Shown here: positions 53,054 to 63,174 of the stretch, one piece after another | How the letters are laid out: each line of letters begins with the position of its first letter | How positions within the stretch are numbered: the first letter of the stretch is position 1 | Assembly: GCA_965262565.1 (NCBI GenBank) | Contig: CBDHFQ010000004.1 | Location: forward strand, 62,001-126,000 | Direction of reading: 5' to 3' | DNA from: CBDHFQ01 sp965262565 | GTDB lineage: Bacteria > Bacteroidota > Bacteroidia > J057 | DNA length: 64,000 bases | The notes under the pieces: generated by a model | What the model was told of the DNA's origin: nothing | Database searches by the model: none | Seen by the model: the letters and a program-made list of their open reading frames with translations, nothing else | Program-made: the position numbers and the translations under genes

Positions 53054-53977
53054 ATGCTTTCGAGCTTACATAAGGTTCAGCTAACTATTCTAATGATGAG
53101 ACAAACTTTTCACATGTTGTTTTATATTGGCATTGCATTCTATTGTACCACTAATCCAATACTTTTGATGAGCCAAATAAATGATAGCCTTTCCTATACC
53201 CTTTTCGATACGAAAAATGGAATTGAAATTTCCCTACGGGAAGTGGTAGAGAAAATTCAAGACATAGATGTCATCTTTTTTGGAGAAGAGCATGGAGATA
53301 CTATCGCACATCAACTTCAATCAGAATTACTCAAATTATTATTTGAAAATAGAAATGGAGCGGTAGTGTTAAGCATGGAGATGTTTGAAAGGGATGGACA
53401 ATTAGTTTTGGATGAATATTTAAAGGGGATCATACAGGAAAAAAATTTGATCAAAGATGCTCGTGCATGGGATAATTATGAGCGGGATTATAAGCCCATG
53501 ATAGAGTTTGCTAAGGAGCATCAGATTCCTGTGATTGCAGCAAATGCGCCACGAAGGTATGTGAGTTTGGTTAATAGAAAAGGCACAGACGCATTGGAAC
53601 AACTTCCCAAAGAAGCTTATTCATTTCTGCCTCCAATTCCTTATCAGTTATTAGAAGGGCCTTATTTGGAAAAATTTAATAAGGCTATGGGAGGGAGCAC
53701 CGATCATAGTGGATCTAATATATATGCCAGCCAGAATTTATGGGATGCTACGATGGCGAATAGTATAGCTGCTCATTGGAAGAAAAATAAAAATGATCTT
53801 ATTTTCCATCTAAACGGAAGATTTCATAGCGATCATCGATTAGGAACAGTAGCCCATTTAGAAAATATCAGACCTAAGATTCGTACTTTTACTATTTCTT
53901 GTTTTCCCTCTGATGCTCCAGATGCAATTTCTCCTCCTAAGTTTGATCATATAGCCGACATAGTTATAGTCCATTAA
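53054..53977 (+). CDS. ChaN-like (haem-binding-uptake superfamily) protein
   Basis: 307 residues with an N-terminal hydrophobic segment (start uncertain: Met1, 14, 15 or 21). The ChaN domain shows DVIFFGEEHGDTIAHQLQSE, VVLSMEMFERDGQLVLDEYL, DNYERDYKPMIEFAKEHQIP, VIAANAPRRYVS and LIFHLNGRFHSDHRLGTVAH. ChaN-family proteins share a fold with TraB/Tiki proteases, and some bind haem. Export to the periplasm is likely. A specific function is unproven. An AAGGGA ribosome site precedes the first ATG. Confidence 0.85.
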   Translation: MLSSLHKVQLTILMMRQTFHMLFYIGIAFYCTTNPILLMSQINDSLSYTLFDTKNGIEISLREVVEKIQDIDVIFFGEEHGDTIAHQLQSELLKLLFENRNGAVVLSMEMFERDGQLVLDEYLKGIIQEKNLIKDARAWDNYERDYKPMIEFAKEHQIPVIAANAPRRYVSLVNRKGTDALEQLPKEAYSFLPPIPYQLLEGPYLEKFNKAMGGSTDHSGSNIYASQNLWDATMANSIAAHWKKNKNDLIFHLNGRFHSDHRLGTVAHLENIRPKIRTFTISCFPSDAPDAISPPKFDHIADIVIVH

Positions 53978-54192
53978 ACTAATAAATTGATTTTTATTTA
54001 ATTGCATCATGGAAGAGACCTTTCTCTTAACTGGCTTGTAAAGCTAATATCTTGCATTTTTGTCTACATTCACTTCACAGGCTCATATACAACTAAAAAT
54101 GTAATAAATTCGTTTGATTTTTAGAAAAATATGATTGATTTGCAATATCGAAAATAAAGATCTTTTGAAGGTTGAATATTGATCTGCAAACT

Positions 54193-54708
54193 ATGAAAAC
54201 ATTTTACACCAAAATTTTTTTCGTATTTACGCTTTTTTCTTGCCTTGTTAGTTCTTCTTACGCTCAATTAGAACTTGGAGCAGGCCTTGCTTTTGGAACA
54301 CTTACAGATGATATAGGTATTTTTGTTAAAGGTAGATGGAAGTTTACGGACCAAATTGCCATCTCTCCCAACATCACTTACTTCTTTGTGGAAGATGTTA
54401 GCGTGATCAACAATAGTTTTTGGACGATCAATGTAGATGGTCATTATCTTTTCCAACCACAAGAAAATATTTATGTATATCCTTTAGCGGGACTTCAATT
54501 AGGTATTTTTAGAGTAAGTTTTGATGATGGGGTAGGATTAGGACTGGCAGATGAAAGTTCTACAACCTCCGAATTGGGGTTAAATTTAGGAGGCGGTGGC
54601 CAAATTAAATTTACGGATACGCTATCAGGGGTGATGGAGATTAAATATGTCTTATCCGATTTTGATCAGTTGGTGATTTCTGCAGGAGTACTGATCGATA
54701 TAAAATAG
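54193..54708 (+). CDS. Small outer-membrane beta-barrel protein
   Basis: I choose the ATG at 54193 (MKTFYTKIFFVFTLFSCLVS ... SYAQ|LELG) over an upstream TTG. The mature 147-residue protein alternates polar and hydrophobic residues in eight or so amphipathic strands: LELGAGLAFGTL, IGIFVKGRWKF, IAISPNITYFFV, FWTINVDGHYLF, NIYVYPLAGLQLGIF, LGLNLGGGGQIKF, VMEIKYVLSDF and QLVISAGVLIDI. This is the pattern of an OmpX/OmpW-sized barrel. A porin-like or structural role is likely. The ligand is unknown. Confidence 0.85.
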   Translation: MKTFYTKIFFVFTLFSCLVSSSYAQLELGAGLAFGTLTDDIGIFVKGRWKFTDQIAISPNITYFFVEDVSVINNSFWTINVDGHYLFQPQENIYVYPLAGLQLGIFRVSFDDGVGLGLADESSTTSELGLNLGGGGQIKFTDTLSGVMEIKYVLSDFDQLVISAGVLIDIK

Positions 54709-54940
54709 ATACTTTAGCTTCGATCCTGTATTTATAGTCTTTATTATTTGTGCCAATGAGTCTTGACTGGGATTATTATAAGTTATCACGGTCACTTCAG
54801 GATTACTAATGGGCTATCTTACTCTTCCCCAATTATAAAGATCCCGAAAAGACTTAACTTAAGACTATTCTTATGCAATATTCTTGAATATCCAAGAGAA
54901 ATTGAGATAAATATAATCTCAGATTATATTAAAGGGCATA

Positions 54941-56206
54941 TCAGTGAGCATGATGATGACCTCCATCTTCTTCCCCTTTTTTCATTTGAGCCAAGAGAAA
55001 ATAGGCTCCATTGATGACAATAGAAGCATCTGGAGAAAGCGGTGATAAGGGATCTATGGAGGTATAACCCATATCGTTGGTTCCAGGAATTACTGCTATT
55101 CGCTTGAATAAGGTTTCTTCCTTCTGTTTTTCTTCTACCACAAAAATGTAATTAACTCCTTTATCTTGTACAATGGCAGATTCGGGAAGGCTGCTAAGCG
55201 TTTCTTCTGAAGTAATAATCCTCGCCTCTACAAACATGCCAGGAAGTAATCGAGCATCCTTATTTTCAATTTCAGCATGAATCATAACTGACTGATCATC
55301 TTCGTTCAGTGCTTTTCCAATAGTAAATATCTTGGCTTTCATTACTTCAGAAGGGTTTGTAAGGAGATAGAAGTCTAGGAATTGACCCTCTTGAACATAT
55401 GCTAAATCTTTCTCAAATATCTTTAAGTCGATGTGAATATGGTGATTATCCAATACCTCAAACATATGGGTACTTACCTCCACATATTCACCTGTAGCCA
55501 CATGAATATTACTAATGAATCCATTAATAGGGCTCTTTACAGGAATATGTGGCTGCAGCTCTTCACGTGAAGAATTAGGCGAGATTCCTATTAGCTTAAG
55601 TTTGGCAGACAAGCCCTTTTTCCTGGCTTTCATTATGTTTAATTCAGAAGAGATCTCTTCATATTGTTTTTCAGATACGACGGCTTTATCTAATAACCGA
55701 GCTTGCCTTTCCTCTTCTTTTTCCAGGTAATCCAGACGGCTTTCTGTTTCCATGAATTGCTGTTGAAGGTCGAGAAATACCGGATTTTCCAGATACGCCA
55801 GAACTTGACCTTGTTTAACATATTGACCTGGAATCACTAAAATGCGTTTGATTTTTCCTTCTATAATTGGACCGATATGCGCCTTATTTTGGGGAGGAAT
55901 TTCCAGTTTGCCTGTAATTTTTATATGAGCACCCAGGTTCTTCTCCTCTATATAGCCGATAGACAAACCTATTTTTTCCTGTTGAGTAGCAGTCAATTTA
56001 ACGAGATCTTCCTCTTCGGCTGTATAAGATGCCTGATGTTCTCCGTATAATTGATCCTCCGGGGAATCCTTATGAGACGCCTGTTGCATTTGTGGGGCTT
56101 TGGTAAGTGGATCCTTCTGTACATCTTCACTTGGGGAGGTACAAGCAGCAAGAGAGGCGAAAAAGATGAATGATAAAGGTAGGTATTTCATATGTTCTTG
56201 AGTCAA
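54941..56206 (-). CDS. Heavy-metal efflux RND periplasmic adaptor subunit
   Basis: 421-residue membrane-fusion protein with a lipoprotein signal (LPLSFIFFASLAACTSPSED). A lipoyl-like half (IGPIIEGKIKRILVIPGQYV, KQGQVLAYLENPVFLDLQQQ) leads into an alpha-helical hairpin (about 145-205). The second lipoyl half is IPVKSPINGFISNIHVATGE. A beta-barrel follows (LPGMFVEARIITSEETLSSL, ESAIVQDKGVNYIFVVEE). The C-terminus is His-rich (GGHHHAH), suggesting metal binding. It bridges the inner-membrane pump and the outer-membrane channel encoded by the preceding gene, four bases upstream. It is the last gene of the operon. Confidence 0.93.
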   Translation of the reverse strand: MTQEHMKYLPLSFIFFASLAACTSPSEDVQKDPLTKAPQMQQASHKDSPEDQLYGEHQASYTAEEEDLVKLTATQQEKIGLSIGYIEEKNLGAHIKITGKLEIPPQNKAHIGPIIEGKIKRILVIPGQYVKQGQVLAYLENPVFLDLQQQFMETESRLDYLEKEEERQARLLDKAVVSEKQYEEISSELNIMKARKKGLSAKLKLIGISPNSSREELQPHIPVKSPINGFISNIHVATGEYVEVSTHMFEVLDNHHIHIDLKIFEKDLAYVQEGQFLDFYLLTNPSEVMKAKIFTIGKALNEDDQSVMIHAEIENKDARLLPGMFVEARIITSEETLSSLPESAIVQDKGVNYIFVVEEKQKEETLFKRIAVIPGTNDMGYTSIDPLSPLSPDASIVINGAYFLLAQMKKGEEDGGHHHAH

Positions 56207-56209
56207 TGA

Positions 56210-59200
56210 TTAGTTATTATAATAGATCCATTCCGCATGTAGGTCTGCCAGTTTTCTTTTAAGGTCGAGAATATTGAGTTCTAATTTGAGCGATTGGTTA
56301 AGGCTATCCATATATACATCATAAGGAACTTCCTGATTGAGAAATGCCTCTTCCGAAAGTGCTAATTGGTCCCTTGCATCCGGTAAAAGATCCTGGATTA
56401 ATACTTTTAGCATATCGCGACTAGCCGTAATTCTTTGAAGGATGGCCGTTTTTTGTTGTATAAACATTAGTTGCTGTGAATAGAGTGCTTCTTCCTGTAT
56501 CTTAACCTGTACTTCTGCTGCCCGTTTTTCCGCCATATAGGCTTTTCTAAATATAGGCATTACTATACCCAACTGATATCCAAAAAAGGGAAAGGCCCCT
56601 GCGATCGTTTGTAATTGAGCACCGACTTGAATCTGAGGATGCAATTTACTTTTAGTCACCTCTAATTGGGCATAAGATACATTTACTTGTTGAGCGTCAT
56701 ATCTGATGAGAGGATGCAGAACATCTTCAACTCCCGAAAAATTGGGGAATGAATTGGCAGAATCGGGGGAAGCGATAAATACTGTATCCGATATAAGCCA
56801 ATAATTAAAAGACAATTGAGCAATTTCTATATCTCGGTTGGCTGCTGTTAATTGGAATATCAATTCATTTAGTTGATTCTGTATGGTCAATAATGGAATC
56901 TTTGCATCTTCTCCTTCTTCAAAGCGAACGCTCATAATCCTAAGAAATTCCTGATAGCGTGTGATCGTATTAGTTAGTATAGTTTGTTGGGTTTGATTGT
57001 AGCTAAGGTGATAGTAAGCTTTTCGAACTTGTCGTTCAATTTCTTTTTGGGTTAACTCTACTTGAATTCCTGCCAGCGATTGTTGTTCTATCAAGTAGGT
57101 TTTGGTCGTTTTACTCGTAGAGGGAAGGATAAAATTTTGAATAAATCCAAAGGAATTAACTCCATCAAACCTTTCAAAGTCGTTTTCTTCTCCAGAGAAG
57201 AAGATATTCATTTTAGGATATAGAATCCCTCCTTCCGCCCTGATTCGCTGTTGTTGTAAGTAAAGATGGCTTCGTTCCGACTCGGGGTGATAGCTTTTAG
57301 CCCGTTGGAGGGCTTCTTGTAGCGAAATGGGAATGGGGGCATTGGGGATAGATTGAGCAATAGAGAAAACGGGAGAGCATAAGATAACTATGCACAACAG
57401 ATTGAGCATCGTCTGTTTCGAGTTATCCGATGGGCGGAAGGGTACATATGTTTCTGAAAAGTAATATAGGATCGGTAGAATAACTAGGGTAAGAAAAGTG
57501 GCAGAAATCAGGCCTCCTATTACTACGGTGGCTAGTGGTTGTTGGACTTCTGCTCCAGGAGCGGTCGAAATGGCCATAGGTAGAAAACCCAAAGAAGCCA
57601 CCATAGCTGTCATGATAACAGGTCGCAGTCTAGCCTGAGTTCCCTGAAGAATCCGTTCCATCAGATGAGCTACGCCCTCCTTTTTTAATCGGTTAAAGTA
57701 GGCAATCATGACAATTCCGTTTAGTACTGCGACACCAAATAAAGCAATAAATCCCACTCCAGCTGATATACTAAATGGCATTTCTCTAAGATAAAGGGCC
57801 CATATCCCTCCGATGGCAGACATAGGGATGGCTGTAAAAATGAGCAACGCCTGTGTAAAGGATTGAAAGGTAAAATACAGGAGAATGAAAATAAGAAAAA
57901 GGGCTATAGGAACAGCTATGACTAACCGTTCTCTGGCTTGCCTGAAGTTCTCAAATTGGCCACCAAAAGTAATAAAGTATCCTGAAGGTAATTCAAGGTC
58001 CCTGGCTAATGTTTCTTCAATCTCTGAGACAAGGCTTTGTAAATCTCTCCCTCTGGCATTAACTCCTATCGTGATTCTTCTTTGGGTATTTTCCCTGGAG
58101 ATTTGCGTAGGCCCTTCCTCTAATATCACTTTTGCTAAAGTACCTAAGGGAACCTGCTGACCGTTATTGAGTGGAATATAAATGTGTTCAATTTGACTTG
58201 GGTCTGCTCGAAAAGCTTCATCCAGCCTAACTACAATATCATATCGCCTTTCTCCTTCGTATAAAACACCTGCCTTTTCTCCAGCAAAACTTCCTTTGAT
58301 CATTCGGTTTATAGTGGCGATATCCAAACCGTATTGCGCAAGACGGCTGCGATCGTAATTAATCATGATTTGTTGTAATCCTCCCGTCACCTCTACCTGA
58401 ATGTCTCCTACACCCTCTATATTCTGAATGATGGTTTTGGCTTCTTTGGCTTTTTGTGCCAATACTCCAGGGGATTCGCCAAATATCTTAATAGCGATAT
58501 CCTGTCTCACTCCTGTCATTAACTCATTAAATCGCATCTGGATAGGCTGGGTGAATTCATACATCACCCCCGGAAATTCGGATAGAGCAGCTTCCATTTT
58601 TTCAAACATCTCTTCTCTGGAATAGGCACTGGTCCACTCTTTTTTAGGTTTGAGAATGACATATATGTCCCCTGCTTCCATTGGCATAATATCCGTGGGA
58701 ATCTCTGCTGTTCCGATTTTTGTGACCACTTTTTCTACCTCTGGGAATTGGTCCAATAAAATATCCTGAATATTTTTAGAAACTTTTATGCCTTCAGAGA
58801 TGGAACTGCCAGGCGGAAGGATTTGGTGAAGTGCGAAATCCCCTTCTTCCAGGGTAGGGATGAAAGCACCTCCCATTCTACTTAACATCCAGAGGCTACC
58901 TCCAAAAAGGAGGATAGTAATGAGTAGCCAAGCTATTTTAGCCTTCATCGCCTGGACCAAAATCTGTGCGTATCCTTTTCTCAGCCACCCCATAAATGTT
59001 GAAGAGAAAGTTGCTTTATGTTGATTTTCAGGAGATAGGAAAAGGGAAGACATCATTGGAACATACGTAAGGGATAGAATCAATGCGCCTGTAATTGCGA
59101 AGCTTACTGTTTGAGCCATAGGTTGGAACATCTTTCCTTCTATCCCAGATAGGTAAAAAATGGGTAGATAAACGATAAGAATAATGATTTCACCAAAAGC

Positions 59201-60541
59201 TGCCGACTTTCTGGTGTAGGAAGCTGCGTTAAATACTTCTCGATTTAAAGCATCCTGATCCGCAGGTTTTTGAGTAAGTTGGTGTAGGTGGAATAAGATA
59301 GCTTCTACGATGATAACAGCTCCATCCACAATCAAACCAAAATCGATGGCTCCCAGGCTCATTAGGTTAGCAGAAATACCAAACATATGCATCATCGAAA
59401 TGGCGAACAACATAGATAGAGGAATGACGGAAGCGACAATCAGGCTGGCTCGAATGTTACCCAATAATAAAACGAGAACAAAAATGACAATCAATCCGCC
59501 TTCCACCAGGTTAGTCACAACTGTATCGATGGTTTGATTTACTAATTTTGTTCTGTCCAGATAAGCTTCCAAAACGATGCCTTCTGGAAGAGAAGGTTTA
59601 ATTAATTCCATTCGCTCCTTTACCCTCTTAGTTACCGCTGCTGCATTTTCTCCTTTAAGCATCATCACTTGCCCTGCAACTACTTCTCCCATTCCATTCA
59701 TGCTAACTGCGCCAAATCGGGGCGAATATCCCAAACGTACCTTTGCTACATCTCTTAGGTAAACGGGATAGGCATCTGTCTGCTTTACCAGGATTTGTTC
59801 CAGATCTTTCGATGATTTGACTAATCCCTCTCCTCTAATGAAGTAGGTGTAGGGATCTTTTTCTATATAAGATCCACCTGTATTAGCATTATTTTGATAA
59901 ATAGCTTCATAAATATCCACTAAATTAAGTTGGGCCGCTTTTAATCTACCAGGCTCGATGGCTATTTCAAATTGCTTTACATATCCGCCGATGCTGTTTA
60001 CTTCTATTACTCCCGGAATACCCACAAGCTGACGTTTGATAATCCAATCCTGAATGGATCTTAGCTCCATAGGAGTATACTGATCTTCGAATCCTGGTTC
60101 TGGATAAATTACATATTGATATATCTCTCCTAAACCTGTACTAATAGGGCCCAGTTGTGGTTTCCCTAATCCTTCAGGAATTTGTTCTTCTGCAATTTTA
60201 ATGCGTTCACTAATTAATTGTCTGGCGAGGTAGATATCATGGTCTTCTTCAAAAACGACGGTTATTACAGACAGACCAAATCTTGAGACTGACCGAATTT
60301 CTATCATACCGGGAGTATTACCTAGCTCCATCTCTAAAGGGAAGGTGATAAATTGTTCTACTTCCTGTGCTGCTAATGAAGGAGAAGTAGTAATGATCTG
60401 GACTTGATTGTTAGTGATATCCGGTACTGCGCCTATAGATAATTCACTGGCAGAATAGATTCCCCAGCCGAGCAATAGCAGTATGAAAAAGCCTACAATG
60501 AGTTTATTGTGTATAGAAAAACGTATAATTCGGTCTATCAT
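56210..60541 (-). CDS. CzcA-type heavy-metal RND pump fused to a TolC-family channel
   Basis: 1443 residues. Residues 1-1040 are a complete HME-RND transporter with porter and 12-span pattern (VPDITNNQVQIITTSPSLAA, PLEMELGNTPGMIEIRSVSR, FGAVSMNGMGEVVAGQV). Membrane helix 4 carries GAIDFGLIVDGAVIIVE. The DFG...DGA...E form is the one associated with divalent Co/Zn/Cd/Ni pumps rather than Cu/Ag pumps. From Met1045 the sequence MLNLLCIVILCSPVFSIA|QS reads as a Sec signal peptide, followed by about 380 residues of TolC-like outer-membrane factor (ISLQEALQRAKSYHPESERS and coiled-coil repeats). Fused pumps of this kind occur in Bacteroidota. Signal-peptidase cleavage at A1061|Q1062 would release the channel. 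It lies between a small His-containing gene and the adaptor. Confidence 0.93.
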   Translation of the reverse strand: MIDRIIRFSIHNKLIVGFFILLLLGWGIYSASELSIGAVPDITNNQVQIITTSPSLAAQEVEQFITFPLEMELGNTPGMIEIRSVSRFGLSVITVVFEEDHDIYLARQLISERIKIAEEQIPEGLGKPQLGPISTGLGEIYQYVIYPEPGFEDQYTPMELRSIQDWIIKRQLVGIPGVIEVNSIGGYVKQFEIAIEPGRLKAAQLNLVDIYEAIYQNNANTGGSYIEKDPYTYFIRGEGLVKSSKDLEQILVKQTDAYPVYLRDVAKVRLGYSPRFGAVSMNGMGEVVAGQVMMLKGENAAAVTKRVKERMELIKPSLPEGIVLEAYLDRTKLVNQTIDTVVTNLVEGGLIVIFVLVLLLGNIRASLIVASVIPLSMLFAISMMHMFGISANLMSLGAIDFGLIVDGAVIIVEAILFHLHQLTQKPADQDALNREVFNAASYTRKSAAFGEIIILIVYLPIFYLSGIEGKMFQPMAQTVSFAITGALILSLTYVPMMSSLFLSPENQHKATFSSTFMGWLRKGYAQILVQAMKAKIAWLLITILLFGGSLWMLSRMGGAFIPTLEEGDFALHQILPPGSSISEGIKVSKNIQDILLDQFPEVEKVVTKIGTAEIPTDIMPMEAGDIYVILKPKKEWTSAYSREEMFEKMEAALSEFPGVMYEFTQPIQMRFNELMTGVRQDIAIKIFGESPGVLAQKAKEAKTIIQNIEGVGDIQVEVTGGLQQIMINYDRSRLAQYGLDIATINRMIKGSFAGEKAGVLYEGERRYDIVVRLDEAFRADPSQIEHIYIPLNNGQQVPLGTLAKVILEEGPTQISRENTQRRITIGVNARGRDLQSLVSEIEETLARDLELPSGYFITFGGQFENFRQARERLVIAVPIALFLIFILLYFTFQSFTQALLIFTAIPMSAIGGIWALYLREMPFSISAGVGFIALFGVAVLNGIVMIAYFNRLKKEGVAHLMERILQGTQARLRPVIMTAMVASLGFLPMAISTAPGAEVQQPLATVVIGGLISATFLTLVILPILYYFSETYVPFRPSDNSKQTMLNLLCIVILCSPVFSIAQSIPNAPIPISLQEALQRAKSYHPESERSHLYLQQQRIRAEGGILYPKMNIFFSGEENDFERFDGVNSFGFIQNFILPSTSKTTKTYLIEQQSLAGIQVELTQKEIERQVRKAYYHLSYNQTQQTILTNTITRYQEFLRIMSVRFEEGEDAKIPLLTIQNQLNELIFQLTAANRDIEIAQLSFNYWLISDTVFIASPDSANSFPNFSGVEDVLHPLIRYDAQQVNVSYAQLEVTKSKLHPQIQVGAQLQTIAGAFPFFGYQLGIVMPIFRKAYMAEKRAAEVQVKIQEEALYSQQLMFIQQKTAILQRITASRDMLKVLIQDLLPDARDQLALSEEAFLNQEVPYDVYMDSLNQSLKLELNILDLKRKLADLHAEWIYYNN

Positions 60542-60626
60542 TTAGATATAATTAAATTAGATGGATGTATGTGAGTCCACCACCGAATGAAACATGAAAA
60601 TTAGAATGGAATAATGGTGAGGGTAA

Positions 60627-61040
60627 TTATCTAAATGAAGGAGGTCGGAAAAAGGAAGAACAAAACTCTTTTAGATAGAAAGGATTTTGATAAGATGCAC
60701 TATAAGAAGTGTCTAATAACATTTGCCCGATGTACCTATCGGGAAATGGTAAGAAAAATCCTGTAAAATGAAAGTTTAACGTATGAAAGGGAAGATTTTG
60801 ATGGCTATCATGATCGGGTAATTCACTATGTGCCCCTTGGTCTATATAGTGTATATAAATAAAGGTGGTAAAGGATATAGAGGTATTTTGGGAATTATTA
60901 CAAGTCTTGTGAAGATGAAAGTGAGTGAGCATATCATCCAGATAGGAAATCTGACTGAAATCCATTTGAGGGATAAAACTTACTATACCGAAGTATAGAG
61001 AAAGTATGCTACACCAAATTTTCATAAAGAAATTCCTCAC
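60627..61040 (-). CDS. Small His-rich secreted protein heading the metal-efflux operon
   Basis: 137 residues with an N-terminal hydrophobic segment (best from Met6: MKIWCSILSLYFGIVSFIPQ). The mature part is rich in His, Ser and Tyr (MLTHFHLHKTCNN, SELPDHDSHQNLPFHTLNFH). It precedes the RND pump by 85 bases on the same strand. Short leader genes with His/Cys-rich secreted products are frequent at the head of such operons in this phylum, and a metal-sensing or metal-buffering role is plausible. I know no named family. It could be expressed from its own promoter. Confidence 0.6.
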   Translation of the reverse strand: MRNFFMKIWCSILSLYFGIVSFIPQMDFSQISYLDDMLTHFHLHKTCNNSQNTSISFTTFIYIHYIDQGAHSELPDHDSHQNLPFHTLNFHFTGFFLPFPDRYIGQMLLDTSYSASYQNPFYLKEFCSSFFRPPSFR

Positions 61041-61116
61041 TACTGCTAAAAATAGGATAATATTTATTCATTGGCACAGAAAAATATAATTCAGAGTAAT
61101 TCTAAGCGCGGGAAAT

Positions 61117-63144
61117 TTACAATTTCCCATCTTTAGCACGTAAAGCTCCTGAAGCTCCTAATTTCTTTCCTATATTTTTTTTCAGTTGTAGTAGGTGCAT
61201 ATAAATTTCCAGCAATTCATTTTCTTTCTCTTCCTGACCTTCTGGAACAGATTTTAAGGCTCTTTGAGTTTCTATGATAAGTAACTGTACCTTTTTATAT
61301 TTATAATGGTACATGGCATTTTTTACGCTCCTTTCCAGGTCTGCATCTAGGTCCCAAACTAATGCATCGTGCTTTTTCCAGTTTGGGCTTATTTCGTGCG
61401 TAGGAGTCAATAGGCCAGATACTAAATTTCGAATAGCTGGATCTGAATGTTGTAGGTAGTGATGAATATTTAAGGTTTCTTCCTCGGCATATTTATCGAT
61501 AATCTCATTCTTTAATTGGTCAAAAACTTGATTTTCAAACTCAAGGCCTTCTAATTCTACCTGAAAGAAGTCTATGAGGAAAACTTTATCTCCTTCATCT
61601 TTCTCTTCGGAGGGAATGGGGGTAGATCCTTCTGGGAGGAGATTAATGGTAGGTCCTGAACCTTCTATGAAGGATTGATCGTGATAGTTTACCAGAATGC
61701 GAAGTAATTCTTTTTCCTGATTTGCGAGGTCGAGTTTTTCGAAAGATTTTAACTCTTTAACTTCTGCATTAGGAGGAGAGGTGGTTGTTGGTGCTTCTCT
61801 TCGGTTCTGTCTGGCTTCGAATGTTGAATGTTCTCTTCTTGCTTCTTCTACCGCATGAGTCATCAAGCCTTCGGATACATCTAATCGCTGCGATAGGGTT
61901 TTTATATACAACTGACGCTGGATGAGATCAGAAATGTGTCCTACGGTAGAAGCGAGCTCTTTGATTAAATTAGCTTGAGATCTGGGATCCTGATCGTCCT
62001 GACCTTCCTGTAGCACCCGGATTTTGAACTCTACAAAGTCCAGTGCCTCACGTTTTGCATATTCCAGGAAAGCATTAGGTCCTACGGCTCTCACATAAGA
62101 ATCTGGATCGTGTTTATCTGGCAGGATGAGGATCTTGGCGTGCATCCCATCTTTGAGAAGGAGATCTATTCCTCGCATGGCAGCTTTAATACCTGCTGCA
62201 TCTCCATCATAAATCATGAGTACGTTCTGGGTAAATCTGCGTATGAGACGTACCTGTTCTGGGGTCAGAGCTGTTCCACTCGAGGCTACTACATGTTTGA
62301 TTCCGTTTTGATGGAGAATGATGGTGTCCATGTATCCTTCTGTGAGGATACACACATCTTCATTTCTGATGAATTGCTTGGCGTGATGTAAACCGTAGAG
62401 GACTTGGCTTTTATGGTAAATATCGGATTCGGAAGAATTGATGTATTTAGCGATCTTCTTTTCACTACTGAGAATTCTTCCACCGAAGCCTACTACTTTT
62501 CCCATGGGATTGTGAATGGGAAACATCACTCTATCCCGAAATCGATCAATGAGCTTACCCGTTTTTTCTGATTTGCTGCATAATCCTAGTTCCAGCAGAT
62601 ATTCGGGATTGTATTGTTGTTGTTCTGCAGCCTTTGCCAATGTATCCCAGCTATCAGGGGAATAGCCTAGCCGAAATGTTTCAATGGTCGATTCAAGTAG
62701 GCCGCGTTCTTTAAAATAGGAAAGACCTATATTTTTTCCTTTTTCGGTTTTAAGGAGTTGTTCGTGAAAAAAATTGGCAGCAAATTCATTTACGATCATT
62801 AAACTCTGCCTCTTATCCCTTTGATCTCGTTCGTCAGGGCTTTCATCTTCCTCTTCAAGGTCAATGTGATATTTCTGGGCTAGATGGCGAAGGGCTTCCA
62901 CATAGGAAAAGCCTTCCATTTCCATGATAAAGCTGATCGCATTTCCCCCTTTTCCAGAACTAAAATCTTTATAGATATTTTTGACGGGATTAACAGCAAA
63001 GGAGGGAGTTTTTTCATTAGAAAAAGGGGAGAGTGCCCAGTAATTTGCTCCCTTTTTTTTTAAGGGTAAATAATCTGAGATGACTTCTACTATATCCGCT
63101 ACAGCATAAATTTGGTCTACTACATGAGAAGGAATCCTACCCAT
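61117..63144 (-). CDS. dnaG: DNA primase, zinc ligands replaced
   Basis: 675 residues. The N-terminal domain has the CHC2 zinc-ribbon framework (KKKGANYWALSPFSNEKTPS, then IYKDFSSGKGGNAISFIME). All four ligands are substituted: Ser39, Ser42, Asp60 and Ser63 stand where Cys, His, Cys and Cys normally lie. The catalytic RNA-polymerase core follows (FRDRVMFPIHNPMGKVVGFG, GGRILSSEKKIAKYINSSE), with the TOPRIM segment VCILTEGYMDTIILHQNGI and MIYDGDAAGIKAAMRG. The C-terminal half is the helicase-interaction region. It makes primers for replication. The missing ligands seem to be a lineage feature, because the rest is fully conserved. Confidence 0.95.
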   Translation of the reverse strand: MGRIPSHVVDQIYAVADIVEVISDYLPLKKKGANYWALSPFSNEKTPSFAVNPVKNIYKDFSSGKGGNAISFIMEMEGFSYVEALRHLAQKYHIDLEEEDESPDERDQRDKRQSLMIVNEFAANFFHEQLLKTEKGKNIGLSYFKERGLLESTIETFRLGYSPDSWDTLAKAAEQQQYNPEYLLELGLCSKSEKTGKLIDRFRDRVMFPIHNPMGKVVGFGGRILSSEKKIAKYINSSESDIYHKSQVLYGLHHAKQFIRNEDVCILTEGYMDTIILHQNGIKHVVASSGTALTPEQVRLIRRFTQNVLMIYDGDAAGIKAAMRGIDLLLKDGMHAKILILPDKHDPDSYVRAVGPNAFLEYAKREALDFVEFKIRVLQEGQDDQDPRSQANLIKELASTVGHISDLIQRQLYIKTLSQRLDVSEGLMTHAVEEARREHSTFEARQNRREAPTTTSPPNAEVKELKSFEKLDLANQEKELLRILVNYHDQSFIEGSGPTINLLPEGSTPIPSEEKDEGDKVFLIDFFQVELEGLEFENQVFDQLKNEIIDKYAEEETLNIHHYLQHSDPAIRNLVSGLLTPTHEISPNWKKHDALVWDLDADLERSVKNAMYHYKYKKVQLLIIETQRALKSVPEGQEEKENELLEIYMHLLQLKKNIGKKLGASGALRAKDGKL

Positions 63145-63174
63145 AATCTGAAAACAAAAAAAGATGATGAAAGC

